The position numbers were made by a program, and so were the translations under genes. Below are positions 7,313 to 16,104 of a DNA stretch of 64,000 nt, piece after piece. The notes below the pieces were generated by a model. It was not told the DNA's origin and ran no database searches. It was given only the letters and a program-made list of their open reading frames with translations. The stretch is from Citrobacter koseri ATCC BAA-895 (GTDB taxonomy: Bacteria; Pseudomonadota; Gammaproteobacteria; Enterobacterales; Enterobacteriaceae), in assembly GCF_000018045.1 (NCBI RefSeq), contig NC_009792.1, forward strand, positions 3,534,001-3,598,000, given 5' to 3'. Each line of letters begins with the position of its first letter. Positions within the stretch are counted from its first letter, which is position 1.

Positions 7313-8749
7313 TTATTGGCTTAACAGACCGTTTTTACGCGCCTGATCTTCCCATTGCGGAATCACCGTCTTGATGAAGTCCTGCTTCTCGGCGTTGATT
7401 TGCTGCATGTTCAAACCAATCGCTTTCTGGGCTTTCTCTTTGGTGGAGATATCCGGCAGCGGGATTTCATGAGTGATGCCTTTACTGCCCAGCAGACGCA
7501 CCAGTTTGGTACGGGCATCCGCCGCTTTATCCATCGCGCCGCCCAGCATACGCAGACCTTCATCCGGGGCATGCATATGGATGCCGTGCGAGGCAATCGC
7601 CAGATCCCAGCGCCACTGCGCATGACGGATATCGTCCAGAATCGGTTTCATTTCCGCTTCTGTCGCGCCCGCATCCCACGCCGCTTTCGCTTCGAAATGC
7701 GCGTGTACTAACTGATCTTCAACCTTGATTTTCAGGTCATGAATCGCCTGTTTACGCTCAGCAACCACTTTTTGCAGGGAGGCTTTATCCTGGGTGTGGC
7801 AGTTGGCGCAGGTCTGGGCGAAGTTATCAAACGGGTTGCCAATCTTATGGTCGGTGTAAAGTTTGCCTTCGGCGTTCTGCACTTTCGGCATGTGACAATC
7901 AATACAGGTCACGTTGTTCTTGCCGTGAATGCCCACGCTCCAGGTTTCATATTCCGGGTGCTGCGCTTTCAGCATTGGCGTTTTCGACAGCGGGTTTGTC
8001 CAGTCAGAGAAGGCGATGGCGTCATAATATTTCTCCATATCCTCGACTTTTGTTCCCTCATCCCACGGGAATTTGACGGCTTTGTTTTTACCGTCAAAGT
8101 AGTACTCCACATGGCACTGCCCGCACACCATAGATTGCTGGTCAAAACGGCTGGCTTTATCAAACGGTTTGCCGATGGTTTCCATCGCGCGCTCGGCATA
8201 AGGACGGGAGAGCGTTAACGCCGGTTTGCCTTTGGCGAAATCGTCTGAGGCGGTGTTATGGCAGTCGGCGCAGCCCAGGGCATTGACGATTTCCGGGCCG
8301 CCGCGCGCCCATTTACCGTGGAAGTAGCCGTCTTCGCCATCTTTCTGGATCAGACGCGCCACATCCGGGCTTTTACAGCTCCAGCAGGCCATCGGCAATG
8401 GGCCATCTTCGGCATTTTTCGGTGCGCCGGTACGCAGAGTTTCACGCACATCGGTAACCGCATAAGCGTGCCCGCGCGGCTTATTGTAGTCACGCGAGAA
8501 GGGGTATCCCGCCCACAGGATCACCAGACGTGGGTCTTCTGCCAGCGCATCTTCACGCGTTGACTGTTCTGACGTCGCTTTCCATGAGAGATATTGATCG
8601 GGATGCTGAGGGGCGAAGGTTTCATTCTTCGCTTCAACGGTGACGGTCTTTGCGGGAACGGACGTTTGTTCAGCGTATACAGAGGAAATGAAAAAAAACG
8701 GTAATATCAGGCTGAAGAAACGGCGTGCGCGTAATATTGTCCTTGCCAT
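7313..8749 (-). CDS. nrfA: NrfA, cytochrome c552 nitrite reductase
   Basis: NrfA is the periplasmic pentaheme ammonia-forming nitrite reductase: nitrite plus six electrons gives ammonium, supporting anaerobic respiration on formate-derived electrons. The catalytic heme site with lysine ligation is visible as CWSCK near residue 126. Four ordinary CXXCH sites follow: CADCH, CGQCH, CIDCH and CANCH. An N-terminal signal peptide ends around FFISSVYA. The length is 478 residues, as in E. coli. It is the first gene of the operon, transcribed from an FNR-type promoter shared back-to-back with the acs control region. Confidence 0.98.
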   Translation of the reverse strand: MARTILRARRFFSLILPFFFISSVYAEQTSVPAKTVTVEAKNETFAPQHPDQYLSWKATSEQSTREDALAEDPRLVILWAGYPFSRDYNKPRGHAYAVTDVRETLRTGAPKNAEDGPLPMACWSCKSPDVARLIQKDGEDGYFHGKWARGGPEIVNALGCADCHNTASDDFAKGKPALTLSRPYAERAMETIGKPFDKASRFDQQSMVCGQCHVEYYFDGKNKAVKFPWDEGTKVEDMEKYYDAIAFSDWTNPLSKTPMLKAQHPEYETWSVGIHGKNNVTCIDCHMPKVQNAEGKLYTDHKIGNPFDNFAQTCANCHTQDKASLQKVVAERKQAIHDLKIKVEDQLVHAHFEAKAAWDAGATEAEMKPILDDIRHAQWRWDLAIASHGIHMHAPDEGLRMLGGAMDKAADARTKLVRLLGSKGITHEIPLPDISTKEKAQKAIGLNMQQINAEKQDFIKTVIPQWEDQARKNGLLSQ

Positions 8750-8853
8750 AGAGGTCTCATCCAGATTGCGCCATTGCCTTCAATGGCGGTTCTTTATTTT
8801 GTTTTTCCACAACAGCAACCGCACGAATACTGTCATGACATTGCTCCCCTCTA

Positions 8854-8895
8854 TGTGTAACAAAAAACCACATTAAAAATGTTGTCTTTAATCAA
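8854..8895 (-). promoter_or_regulatory. nrfA promoter with FNR site
   Basis: Read on the minus strand, TTGATTAAAGACAA (8882-8895) matches the FNR consensus TTGAT-N4-ATCAA with a good left half and a degenerate right half. A -10 like element TACACA (8854-8859) lies downstream. The FNR centre is about 41.5 bp upstream of the start site this predicts (near 8847), the class II activator position known for E. coli nrf. The remaining divergent gap to acs carries a candidate CRP site around 9084-9105 (TTGCGTGATCTGCCGCGCAA) and no gene. Confidence 0.6.
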
Positions 8896-9184
8896 TTGTA
8901 AGTGCATGTAAAATACCACTTTAGAGTTATACCACCCTCCTTAAACCTACTCCTTTCGTTAGCATTCGACGCGGATCACTTTTTCAACAACTCGCCTGTA
9001 ACTGCATGTTATCGCGGGTATTAATCCATTTTTGCGAGATTCCTTCAAAAATCACTTTGCCGTTTATTTGCACAGTTCCGTTATTGCGTGATCTGCCGCG
9101 CAAATACTAAACAAAACTGCCAAAGCCCCTACATTTAACTTTTGCGAGACATATTATTAACATCTTACAAGGAGAACAAAAGCC

Positions 9185-11143
9185 ATGAGCCAAATACATA
9201 AACACGCTATTCCCGCAAACATTGCGGATCGTTGCCTGATAAACCCGGAGCAGTATGAGGCGAAATATCAACAATCTATTAACGAGCCAGATACCTTTTG
9301 GGGTGAACAGGGAAAGATTCTCGACTGGATTACACCGTATAAAAAAGTGAAGAACACCTCCTTTGCGCCCGGCAACGTGTCGATTAAATGGTATGAGGAT
9401 GGCACGCTGAACCTGGCGGCAAACTGCCTTGACCGCCATCTGCAAGAAAACGGCGACCGTACCGCCATCATCTGGGAAGGCGATGACGCCACCCAGAGCA
9501 AACACATTTCATATCGCGAATTGCATCGCGATGTTTGTCGTTTCGCCAATACGCTGCTGGAGCTGGGCATTAAGAAAGGCGACGTCGTGGCTATTTATAT
9601 GCCGATGGTGCCGGAGGCGGCGGTGGCGATGCTGGCCTGCGCGCGCATTGGCGCGGTGCATTCGGTGATCTTCGGCGGCTTCTCGCCGGAAGCGGTTGCC
9701 GGGCGAATCATCGACTCCAGCTCACGTCTGGTGATCACCGCCGATGAAGGCGTGCGTGCCGGACGCGGCATCCCGCTGAAAAAGAACGTCGATGATGCGC
9801 TGAAAAACCCGAATGTGAACAGCGTTGAACATGTGGTGGTTTTAAAACGTACTGGCGGGAAAGTCGACTGGCATGAAGGCCGCGATCTGTGGTGGAGCGA
9901 CGTGATTGAGAAATCCAGCGCTGACCATCAGCCGGAAGAGATGAATGCGGAAGACCCACTGTTTATCCTCTACACCTCCGGTTCAACCGGCAAGCCAAAA
10001 GGCGTGCTGCATACCACCGGCGGCTATCTGGTCTATGCCGCCACCACCTTTAAGTATGTCTTTGACTATCACCCGGACGATATCTACTGGTGCACCGCAG
10101 ACGTAGGTTGGGTGACCGGGCACAGCTACCTGCTGTATGGGCCGCTGGCCTGCGGCGCAACCACCCTGATGTTTGAAGGCGTGCCAAACTGGCCGACGCC
10201 TGCGCGGATGGCGCAGGTGGTGGATAAGCACCAGGTTACTATTCTCTACACCGCCCCAACCGCTATTCGCGCTCTGATGGCGGAAGGCGATAAGGCGATT
10301 GAAGGCACCGATCGCTCTTCGCTGCGCATCCTCGGTTCCGTCGGCGAACCAATCAACCCGGAAGCGTGGGAATGGTACTGGAAGAAGATCGGTAACGAAA
10401 AATGCCCGGTAGTGGACACCTGGTGGCAGACCGAAACCGGCGGATTCATGATCACGCCGCTGCCCGGCGCGACTGAACTGAAAGCCGGTTCCGCCACGCG
10501 TCCGTTCTTTGGCGTGCAGCCCGCGCTGGTGGATAACGAAGGCCACCCGCAGGAAGGGGCGACCGAAGGCAATCTGGTGATTACCGACTCCTGGCCGGGT
10601 CAGGCGCGTACCCTGTTCGGCGATCACGAGCGTTTTGAGCAGACCTACTTCTCTACCTTCAAAAACATGTATTTCAGCGGCGACGGCGCGCGTCGTGACG
10701 AAGATGGTTACTACTGGATCACCGGGCGCGTCGATGACGTACTGAACGTTTCCGGCCATCGTCTGGGCACGGCGGAGATTGAATCCGCGCTGGTGTCGCA
10801 TCCGAAGATTGCCGAAGCCGCAGTGGTCGGTATTCCGCACAACATCAAAGGCCAGGCCATCTACGCCTATGTCACGCTGAATCACGGCGAAGATCCGTCG
10901 CCGGAGCTGTATACCGAAGTACGCAACTGGGTACGTAAAGAAATTGGCCCGCTGGCAACACCGGACGTGCTGCACTGGACAGACTCACTGCCGAAAACGC
11001 GTTCCGGCAAAATCATGCGCCGTATTTTGCGCAAAATCGCAGCGGGCGATACCAGCAATCTGGGCGATACCTCAACCCTCGCCGATCCTGGCGTGGTCGA
11101 GAAACTGCTCGAAGAGAAGCAGGCCATCGCAATGCCTTCATAA
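9185..11143 (+). CDS. acs: Acetyl-CoA synthetase Acs
   Basis: Acs activates acetate with ATP and CoA through an acetyl-AMP intermediate, the high-affinity acetate scavenging route. The 652 residues match E. coli. The AMP-binding motif YTSGSTGKPKG is near residue 264, the WWQTETGG motif near residue 413, and the C-terminal PKTRSGKIMRR carries the catalytic lysine that Pat/CobB acetylation controls. The start has the RBS AAGGAG. It heads acs-yjcH-actP, although a REP pair separates acs from yjcH. Confidence 0.98.
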   Translation: MSQIHKHAIPANIADRCLINPEQYEAKYQQSINEPDTFWGEQGKILDWITPYKKVKNTSFAPGNVSIKWYEDGTLNLAANCLDRHLQENGDRTAIIWEGDDATQSKHISYRELHRDVCRFANTLLELGIKKGDVVAIYMPMVPEAAVAMLACARIGAVHSVIFGGFSPEAVAGRIIDSSSRLVITADEGVRAGRGIPLKKNVDDALKNPNVNSVEHVVVLKRTGGKVDWHEGRDLWWSDVIEKSSADHQPEEMNAEDPLFILYTSGSTGKPKGVLHTTGGYLVYAATTFKYVFDYHPDDIYWCTADVGWVTGHSYLLYGPLACGATTLMFEGVPNWPTPARMAQVVDKHQVTILYTAPTAIRALMAEGDKAIEGTDRSSLRILGSVGEPINPEAWEWYWKKIGNEKCPVVDTWWQTETGGFMITPLPGATELKAGSATRPFFGVQPALVDNEGHPQEGATEGNLVITDSWPGQARTLFGDHERFEQTYFSTFKNMYFSGDGARRDEDGYYWITGRVDDVLNVSGHRLGTAEIESALVSHPKIAEAAVVGIPHNIKGQAIYAYVTLNHGEDPSPELYTEVRNWVRKEIGPLATPDVLHWTDSLPKTRSGKIMRRILRKIAAGDTSNLGDTSTLADPGVVEKLLEEKQAIAMPS

Positions 11144-11157
11144 CCCTAACCGTGAAA

Positions 11158-11240
11158 TGCCCGATGGCGCGCTGCTTATCGGGCCTACAGGTTCAACATC
11201 GCTTGTAGGCCGGATAAGGCTTCAGCCGCCATCCGGCAAA
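11158..11240. repeat. REP/BIME pair between acs and yjcH
   Basis: Opposed REP arms (GCCCGATGGCGCGCTGCTTA and AGCCGCCATCCGGCAAA) lie in the acs-yjcH gap, within the operon. The position fits a 3' mRNA-stabilising element for acs. Confidence 0.85.
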
Positions 11241-11279
11241 ATAAAAAAATCCCCCTACCTTATCTCTGGAGACTCTGTG

Positions 11280-11594
11280 ATGAATGACAATATTTATCAA
11301 CGGATAGAAGACAGTGCGCGTTTCAGGGAGTTAGTCGAAAAACGGCAACGGTTTGCCACCATCCTGTCGGTCATCATGCTGGCGGTTTATATCAGCTTTA
11401 TTCTACTGATTGCCTTCGCGCCGGGCTGGCTGGGCACTCCGCTACACGCCGGCACCAATGTCACCCGGGGTATTCCAATTGGGGTGGGCGTCATTCTGAT
11501 CTCCTTCATCCTGACCGGTATTTACATCTGGCGGGCGAATGGTGAATTCGACCGTCTTAACAACGCCGTACTGCACGAGGTTAAAGCATCATGA
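11280..11594 (+). CDS. yjcH: YjcH, DUF485 inner-membrane partner of ActP
   Basis: This is a 104-residue DUF485 protein with two membrane helices (ATILSVIMLAVYISFILLIA and GVGVILISFILTGIYIW). It is always found just upstream of the acetate permease gene in enterics and is presumed to be an accessory subunit or assembly factor; its molecular role is not established. The start ATG gives MNDNIYQRIEDSARFRELV, matching the E. coli N-terminus, with a GGAG upstream. Its stop overlaps the actP start by 4 bases (ATGA), implying coupled translation. Confidence 0.94.
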   Translation: MNDNIYQRIEDSARFRELVEKRQRFATILSVIMLAVYISFILLIAFAPGWLGTPLHAGTNVTRGIPIGVGVILISFILTGIYIWRANGEFDRLNNAVLHEVKAS

Positions 11595-13240
11595 AGAGAG
11601 TCCTGACGGCGCTTGCCGCCACACTACCCTTCGCTGCAAACGCAGCGGATGCCATTAGCGGTGCAGTAGAACGCCAGCCAACCAACTGGCAGGCAATCGT
11701 CATGTTCCTGATTTTCGTGGTGTTTACGCTCGGCATCACCTACTGGGCCTCTAAACGCGTCCGTTCACGCAGCGACTATTACACGGCAGGCGGGAATATT
11801 ACCGGCTTCCAGAATGGGCTGGCGATCGCCGGCGACTATATGTCCGCCGCGTCGTTCCTCGGGATTTCCGCTCTGGTGTTCACCTCCGGCTACGACGGGC
11901 TGATCTATTCACTCGGCTTCCTGGTGGGCTGGCCTATCATTCTGTTCCTGATCGCCGAGCGCTTGCGTAACCTGGGTCGCTATACCTTTGCCGACGTCGC
12001 CTCTTACCGACTGAAACAGGGGCCGATCCGCATTCTGTCTGCCTGTGGTTCGCTGGTGGTGGTGGCGCTTTACCTCATCGCCCAGATGGTGGGGGCAGGT
12101 AAACTGATCGAGCTGTTGTTCGGTCTGAACTACCACATTGCGGTGGTGCTGGTGGGCGTTCTGATGATGATGTACGTCCTGTTCGGCGGCATGCTGGCAA
12201 CGACATGGGTACAGATTATCAAAGCCGTACTGCTGCTGTTCGGCGCCAGCTTTATGGCCTTTATGGTCATGAAGCACGTCGGCTTCAGCTTCAACAACCT
12301 GTTCACCGAAGCGATGGCGGTACACCCGAAAGGTTCAGCCATTATGAGCCCGGGCGGTCTGGTCAACGACCCGATCTCCGCGCTGTCATTAGGCCTGGGC
12401 CTGATGTTCGGTACGGCAGGCTTACCGCACATTCTGATGCGTTTCTTTACCGTCAGCGATGCCCGCGAAGCGCGTAAGAGCGTGTTCTACGCCACTGGCT
12501 TTATGGGCTATTTCTACATCCTGACCTTTATTATCGGCTTCGGCGCAATCATGCTGGTCGGCGCTAACCCGGAGTATAAAGATGCCGCAGGCGCGTTAAT
12601 CGGCGGCAACAACATGGCGGCGGTTCATCTGGCGAACGCGGTAGGCGGCAACCTGTTCCTCGGCTTTATCTCTGCGGTAGCCTTCGCAACGATCCTGGCG
12701 GTCGTGGCCGGTCTGACGCTGGCAGGCGCATCGGCGGTATCTCACGACCTGTACGCGAACGTGTTTCGTAAAGGCGCGACCGAACGTGAAGAATTGCGGG
12801 TGTCGAAAATTACCGTACTGGTGCTGGGCGTGATTGCCATCATTCTGGGCGTGCTGTTTGAAAACCAGAATATCGCCTTCATGGTCGGCCTGGCGTTTGC
12901 TATCGCGGCGAGCTGCAACTTCCCAATCATCCTGCTCTCCATGTACTGGTCGAAGCTGACCACGCGCGGCGCGATGATGGGCGGCTGGTTAGGCCTGGTG
13001 ACGGCTGTCGTGCTGATGGTTCTCGGCCCAACGATTTGGGTGCAAATCCTCGGCCACGAAAAAGCCATCTTCCCGTATGAGTATCCGGCGCTGTTCTCCA
13101 TCAGCGTTGCCTTTATTGGGATCTGGTTCTTCTCCGCTACCGATAATTCTGCGGAAGGTAATCGCGAGCGTGAGCAGTTCCGCGCCCAGTTCATCCGTTC
13201 CCAGACCGGGTACGGCGTTGAGCAAGGCCGCGCGCATTAA
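11591..13240 (+). CDS. actP: Acetate/cation symporter ActP
   Basis: ActP is a sodium:solute symporter family carrier for acetate, glycolate and, in E. coli, tellurite. The 549 residues begin with a cleavable signal peptide (LTALAATLPFAANAADA), a known peculiarity of ActP. They continue through about 13 membrane helices, including the family segment YYTAGGNITGFQNGLAIAGD. It works with Acs, encoded just upstream, to scavenge low acetate. Confidence 0.97.
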   Translation: MKRVLTALAATLPFAANAADAISGAVERQPTNWQAIVMFLIFVVFTLGITYWASKRVRSRSDYYTAGGNITGFQNGLAIAGDYMSAASFLGISALVFTSGYDGLIYSLGFLVGWPIILFLIAERLRNLGRYTFADVASYRLKQGPIRILSACGSLVVVALYLIAQMVGAGKLIELLFGLNYHIAVVLVGVLMMMYVLFGGMLATTWVQIIKAVLLLFGASFMAFMVMKHVGFSFNNLFTEAMAVHPKGSAIMSPGGLVNDPISALSLGLGLMFGTAGLPHILMRFFTVSDAREARKSVFYATGFMGYFYILTFIIGFGAIMLVGANPEYKDAAGALIGGNNMAAVHLANAVGGNLFLGFISAVAFATILAVVAGLTLAGASAVSHDLYANVFRKGATEREELRVSKITVLVLGVIAIILGVLFENQNIAFMVGLAFAIAASCNFPIILLSMYWSKLTTRGAMMGGWLGLVTAVVLMVLGPTIWVQILGHEKAIFPYEYPALFSISVAFIGIWFFSATDNSAEGNREREQFRAQFIRSQTGYGVEQGRAH

Positions 13241-13250
13241 TTCAGCGCAC

Positions 13251-13274
13251 TCCTCCGGCCTACGGGTCGGAGGA
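13251..13274. terminator. Hairpin between convergent actP and lrgB-like gene
   Basis: CCTCCG and CGGAGG form the arms around a GCCTACGGG loop in the 39-bp gap between two convergent genes. The loop looks like a degraded REP tip. There is no strong T-run on either strand, so assignment as a terminator is tentative. Confidence 0.4.
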
Positions 13275-13279
13275 CAACA

Positions 13280-13969
13280 TCAGAACATCACTTTTGCGAC
13301 CAGCGGCGCCGCCAGCACCATCATCACACCGGACAGCATCATCACCAGACTGGCGACGACGCCCTCCTGCTGACCCAGTTCATACGAACGCGCCGTACCT
13401 GCCCCATGTGATGCCGCGCCAAACCCGGCGCCTTTCGCCATCCCTTCACGAATAGACAGGCGCAAAAACAGCGCATCGCCAACCGCCATCCCGAACACGC
13501 CGGTCACCACCACAAAGAGCGCCACTAAATCCGGCTGACCACCCAGCGGCTCTGCCGCCGCCAGCGCAAATGGCGTGGTGACGGAACGCACGGCCAGGCT
13601 GCGCTGAATCTCATCCGGCAGCGTAAACAGGCGCGCCAGCCAGACGGAACTGGTGACCGCCACCACGGTTGCCGTTACCACGCCCGCCGTCAGCGACATC
13701 CAGTGGCGTTTAATGATGGCGAGATTATCGTAAACCGGAACGGCAAACGCGATGGTCGCCGGGCCTAACAACCACAGCAACCAGTGCGATTCACCAATGT
13801 AGTTCTGCCAGGAGATATGGCCAAACACCAGTATCAATACCAACAGCGCGGGCGTGAGCACCAGCGGCATCAACGGCAGCTTACGAAAGCGACGATACAG
13901 CCGCTTATTGACGAAATAGATCCCCAGCGTGATGACCAGGCACAGTACGCTTAGCTGAAAATTACTCAC
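13280..13969 (-). CDS. LrgB/CidB/YohK-family inner-membrane protein
   Basis: The 229-residue polytopic membrane protein belongs to the LrgB family. The conserved core is present: SVTTPFALAAAEPLGG (the VTTP signature) and GAASHGAGTARS. In Gram-positives these proteins accompany the holin-like LrgA/CidA and influence murein hydrolase activity and overflow metabolism (acetate or pyruvate transport has also been proposed). Its start overlaps the upstream lrgA-like gene. Location beside actP and a divergent LysR gene suggests metabolic rather than lytic control, which is inference. Confidence 0.88.
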   Translation of the reverse strand: MSNFQLSVLCLVITLGIYFVNKRLYRRFRKLPLMPLVLTPALLVLILVFGHISWQNYIGESHWLLWLLGPATIAFAVPVYDNLAIIKRHWMSLTAGVVTATVVAVTSSVWLARLFTLPDEIQRSLAVRSVTTPFALAAAEPLGGQPDLVALFVVVTGVFGMAVGDALFLRLSIREGMAKGAGFGAASHGAGTARSYELGQQEGVVASLVMMLSGVMMVLAAPLVAKVMF

Positions 13970-14372
13970 GGTTTACCCTGCTCATCTCATAGCGGTATAC
14001 GTTATCCACCACCCATGCGGTTGCGCCAAGCACCATCAGCGTGCTGATCGCAATCACGGCGAAGATGCGCCAGCCGTCCATCAACAGCAGTTGCGCATAA
14101 TTAACGACCGCTACTACGGCGGGGACAAAGAACAGCAGCATCTCCGCCAACAGCCAGCGTGCGCCCGCACGAACCCAGTTAAGCGGGATCACCCGACAGA
14201 CAATCAGCGCCAGCATCAGCGCCATCCCAACCAGATTGGCGGGAAGCGGCAGATGCAGCCATGAAACAAGATATTGAGCAAAAACAAATAAACCTGCATA
14301 CAGCAGTACCTGAACCGGTATCTGGAGTCGTTGCATAACAGCAGGCGTAACGCGGCTTATCGCCACAGCCAT
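13962..14372 (-). CDS. LrgA/CidA/YohJ-family holin-like protein
   Basis: This is a 136-residue membrane protein of the LrgA/CidA family with four hydrophobic helices. It includes the conserved LHLPLPANLVGMALMLALI stretch (P-x-N/S-x-x-G pattern). It overlaps the lrgB-like gene by 8 bases, so the two form one operon read away from a divergent LysR gene. The arrangement resembles cidR-cidAB of Bacillus and Staphylococcus. The short charged ends fit a holin-like topology; the function in enterics is not settled. Confidence 0.85.
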   Translation of the reverse strand: MAVAISRVTPAVMQRLQIPVQVLLYAGLFVFAQYLVSWLHLPLPANLVGMALMLALIVCRVIPLNWVRAGARWLLAEMLLFFVPAVVAVVNYAQLLLMDGWRIFAVIAISTLMVLGATAWVVDNVYRYEMSRVNRE

Positions 14373-14434
14373 GAGGGAATGTCCTGAAAAATAAAACGGA
14401 ACGCCAGTATAGAGAGCGCCCGTCCGCTACTGAA

Positions 14435-14449
14435 ATGAATTAAACTCAT
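14435..14449. promoter_or_regulatory. Candidate LysR-type operator
   Basis: ATGAATTAAACTCAT has the T-N11-A dyad of LysR regulators. It lies 27 bp before the LysR gene start in the 103-bp divergent gap, a usual autoregulation/activation site. Confidence 0.45.
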
Positions 14450-14475
14450 TGCAGGCATAGTCTTAAGGAATAATC

Positions 14476-15363
14476 ATGGATATCAGAACGCTGCGTTATT
14501 TTGTCGAGGTGGTGCGCCAGCAGAGTTTCACCCGCGCAGCGGAGAAGTTATTTGTCACTCAGCCCACCATCAGCAAGATGCTGAAGAATCTGGAAGATGA
14601 GCTTAATTGCACGCTACTGATCCGCGATGGGCGACGTCTGCTGCTGACGGATACCGGGCGCGTGGTGTTCGAGCGCGGCCTGGCGATCCTCGCTGAATTT
14701 CGCCAGCTGGAAGCAGAGCTGGGCGATATTAACCATCTCAATAAAGGGCTGCTGCGGCTCGGCATCCCGCCGATGGTCGGCATGCTGATGGCCGGGCCGA
14801 TTAGCCTGTTTCGCCAACGTTATCCGGGTGTGGAACTGAAGATTGCAGAATTTGGCGGTTTGACGGTACAGCAGGCGGTAATGAACGGCGAGCTGGATGT
14901 GGCGATGACCGCGCTGCCGGTGGAGGAAGAGAGCGGACTGACGACCTTGCCGCTGTTCAGCCACCCGCTATGCGTGCTGGTGCCGCGTTCCGGTAAGTGG
15001 ATGGCGTGCGAGTCGATTTCCCCCGAAGCGCTGGCGGAGCATCCTCTGCTTATCTACAACGAAGATTTTGCGTTGAATCGCCAGTTGATGCGGCTTTTTA
15101 AGCAGCATGATGTGAAGCCGCGTATTGCGGTACGCAGCGGTCAGTGGGATTTCCTGGCCGCTATGGTGCAGGCCGGCGTCGGAATTGCGATTTTGCCGGA
15201 GCCGATTTGCCAACGGCTGGATAAACAAACCCTGCGCTGGCTCCCGCTGGAGAGTGATTTACGCTGGCAGTTGGGCATGATCTGGCGCGAAGGCGTTTAT
15301 TTGTCCCACAGCGCCAGAGCGTGGTTGACGTGTTGCGAAGGGTTCTGGTTAACGCAGGAATAA
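14476..15363 (+). CDS. LysR-family regulator, CidR-like
   Basis: The 295-residue protein has an N-terminal winged helix-turn-helix (MDIRTLRYFVEVVRQQSFTR, then the recognition part VTQPTISKMLKNLE) followed by the periplasmic-binding-like effector domain. The divergent lrgA/lrgB pair is its obvious target, as with CidR (YwbI) and cidAB (ywbHG) in Bacillus subtilis. In those systems the regulator responds to acetate or pyruvate metabolism, and here the neighbouring genes are acs and actP. The start is supported by AAGGA before the ATG. The effector is unknown. Confidence 0.88.
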   Translation: MDIRTLRYFVEVVRQQSFTRAAEKLFVTQPTISKMLKNLEDELNCTLLIRDGRRLLLTDTGRVVFERGLAILAEFRQLEAELGDINHLNKGLLRLGIPPMVGMLMAGPISLFRQRYPGVELKIAEFGGLTVQQAVMNGELDVAMTALPVEEESGLTTLPLFSHPLCVLVPRSGKWMACESISPEALAEHPLLIYNEDFALNRQLMRLFKQHDVKPRIAVRSGQWDFLAAMVQAGVGIAILPEPICQRLDKQTLRWLPLESDLRWQLGMIWREGVYLSHSARAWLTCCEGFWLTQE

Positions 15364-15372
15364 CGCCTCGCT

Positions 15373-15453
15373 CGCCGGATGGCGGCGCAAGCGCCTTATC
15401 CGGCCTACGGGAGTGCATTTTGTAGGCCCGGTAAGCAAAGCGCCACCGGGCAA
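15373..15453. repeat. REP/BIME pair flanking rayT (left)
   Basis: GCCGGATGGCGGCGCAAGCG is followed by CCTTATCCGGCCTAC and, after a short spacer, the second REP type AGGCCCGGTAAGCAAAGCGC. It directly abuts the 3' end of the REP-associated transposase gene. Confidence 0.9.
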
Positions 15454-15454
15454 T

Positions 15455-15949
15455 TTAATCACCGCGTTCACCAACATTAAGCCCGGTAATCTCTCCCGCC
15501 CAATCCGCAGGGTATATCCCGTGGCGAACATCGCGATGAAATGTTGAAAAGGGCCAATCCTTTACCTGTTTAACCCAGGCATGTTTAACCGGATTGATAT
15601 AACTATAATCAACATGCTGGCGATAATCGTATTCATCCCGAATCGTGTGTTCCCAGAATCGAGGTTGCCAGACCTGACGCAAACCCAGCGATTTAGAGAA
15701 ATGTTTTTTAATTTCGCGCCAGCGAGAGGAGAAATCGTGCTCGTTTTCAGGGAGGGTCCATACACAATGCATATGTTCGGGTAATACAACCCAGGCGTTG
15801 ATATGAAAAGGTTTACGCTGTTTAACGCTGGCGATGGCATGACGAAGCGCATGGATATGGGACGTAAGAAGACCGCTTTTACGATCCTGAAGATTAACGG
15901 TGAAAAACCACGTTCCACCATTAATGTAATAACAACGATAGTTGGACAT
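15455..15949 (-). CDS. rayT: REP-associated tyrosine transposase RayT
   Basis: This is a 164-residue single-domain Y1 HUH transposase (TnpA_REP, IS200/IS605 relative). The HUH motif is seen as VLPEHMHCVW and the catalytic Tyr lies in the DYRQHVDYSYINPVKH region. The E. coli protein is very similar (MSEYRRYYIKGGTWFFTVNL); I chose the ATG giving MSNYRCYYINGGTWFF. REP sequences of the two types seen across this genome flank the gene on both sides, the hallmark of a REPtron. RayT proteins bind and cleave REP hairpins and are thought to have spread them. An imperfect stem (CTCCTTTTC/GAAAAGGAG) lies upstream of the start at 15956-15988. The gene looks intact. Confidence 0.93.
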   Translation of the reverse strand: MSNYRCYYINGGTWFFTVNLQDRKSGLLTSHIHALRHAIASVKQRKPFHINAWVVLPEHMHCVWTLPENEHDFSSRWREIKKHFSKSLGLRQVWQPRFWEHTIRDEYDYRQHVDYSYINPVKHAWVKQVKDWPFSTFHRDVRHGIYPADWAGEITGLNVGERGD

Positions 15950-16060
15950 GTTGGCTCCTTTTCTCCGAGCGTAGAGGGAAAAGGAGAAAGCCAACAATGA
16001 GCAGAGGTAAATTCAGGAAAACGGCTCGCAAAATTGTTGCGCCGCCAGGCAATATCGCCC

Positions 16061-16096
16061 CCTGTAGGCCCGGTAAGCGAAGCGCCACCGGGCGAT
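16061..16096. repeat. REP element flanking rayT (right)
   Basis: A single REP of the AGGCCCGGTAAGCGAAGCGC / CACCGGGCGAT type lies upstream of rayT and beyond the yjcE 3' end. With the left-hand pair it completes the REPtron. Confidence 0.85.
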
Positions 16097-16104
16097 ACGG
16101 GTGC

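Noticed and set aside
9983..10975. 330-codon open frame antisense to acs
   Set aside because: It is a shadow of the GC-rich acs coding frame, with no RBS and no recognisable domains; acs itself is intact.
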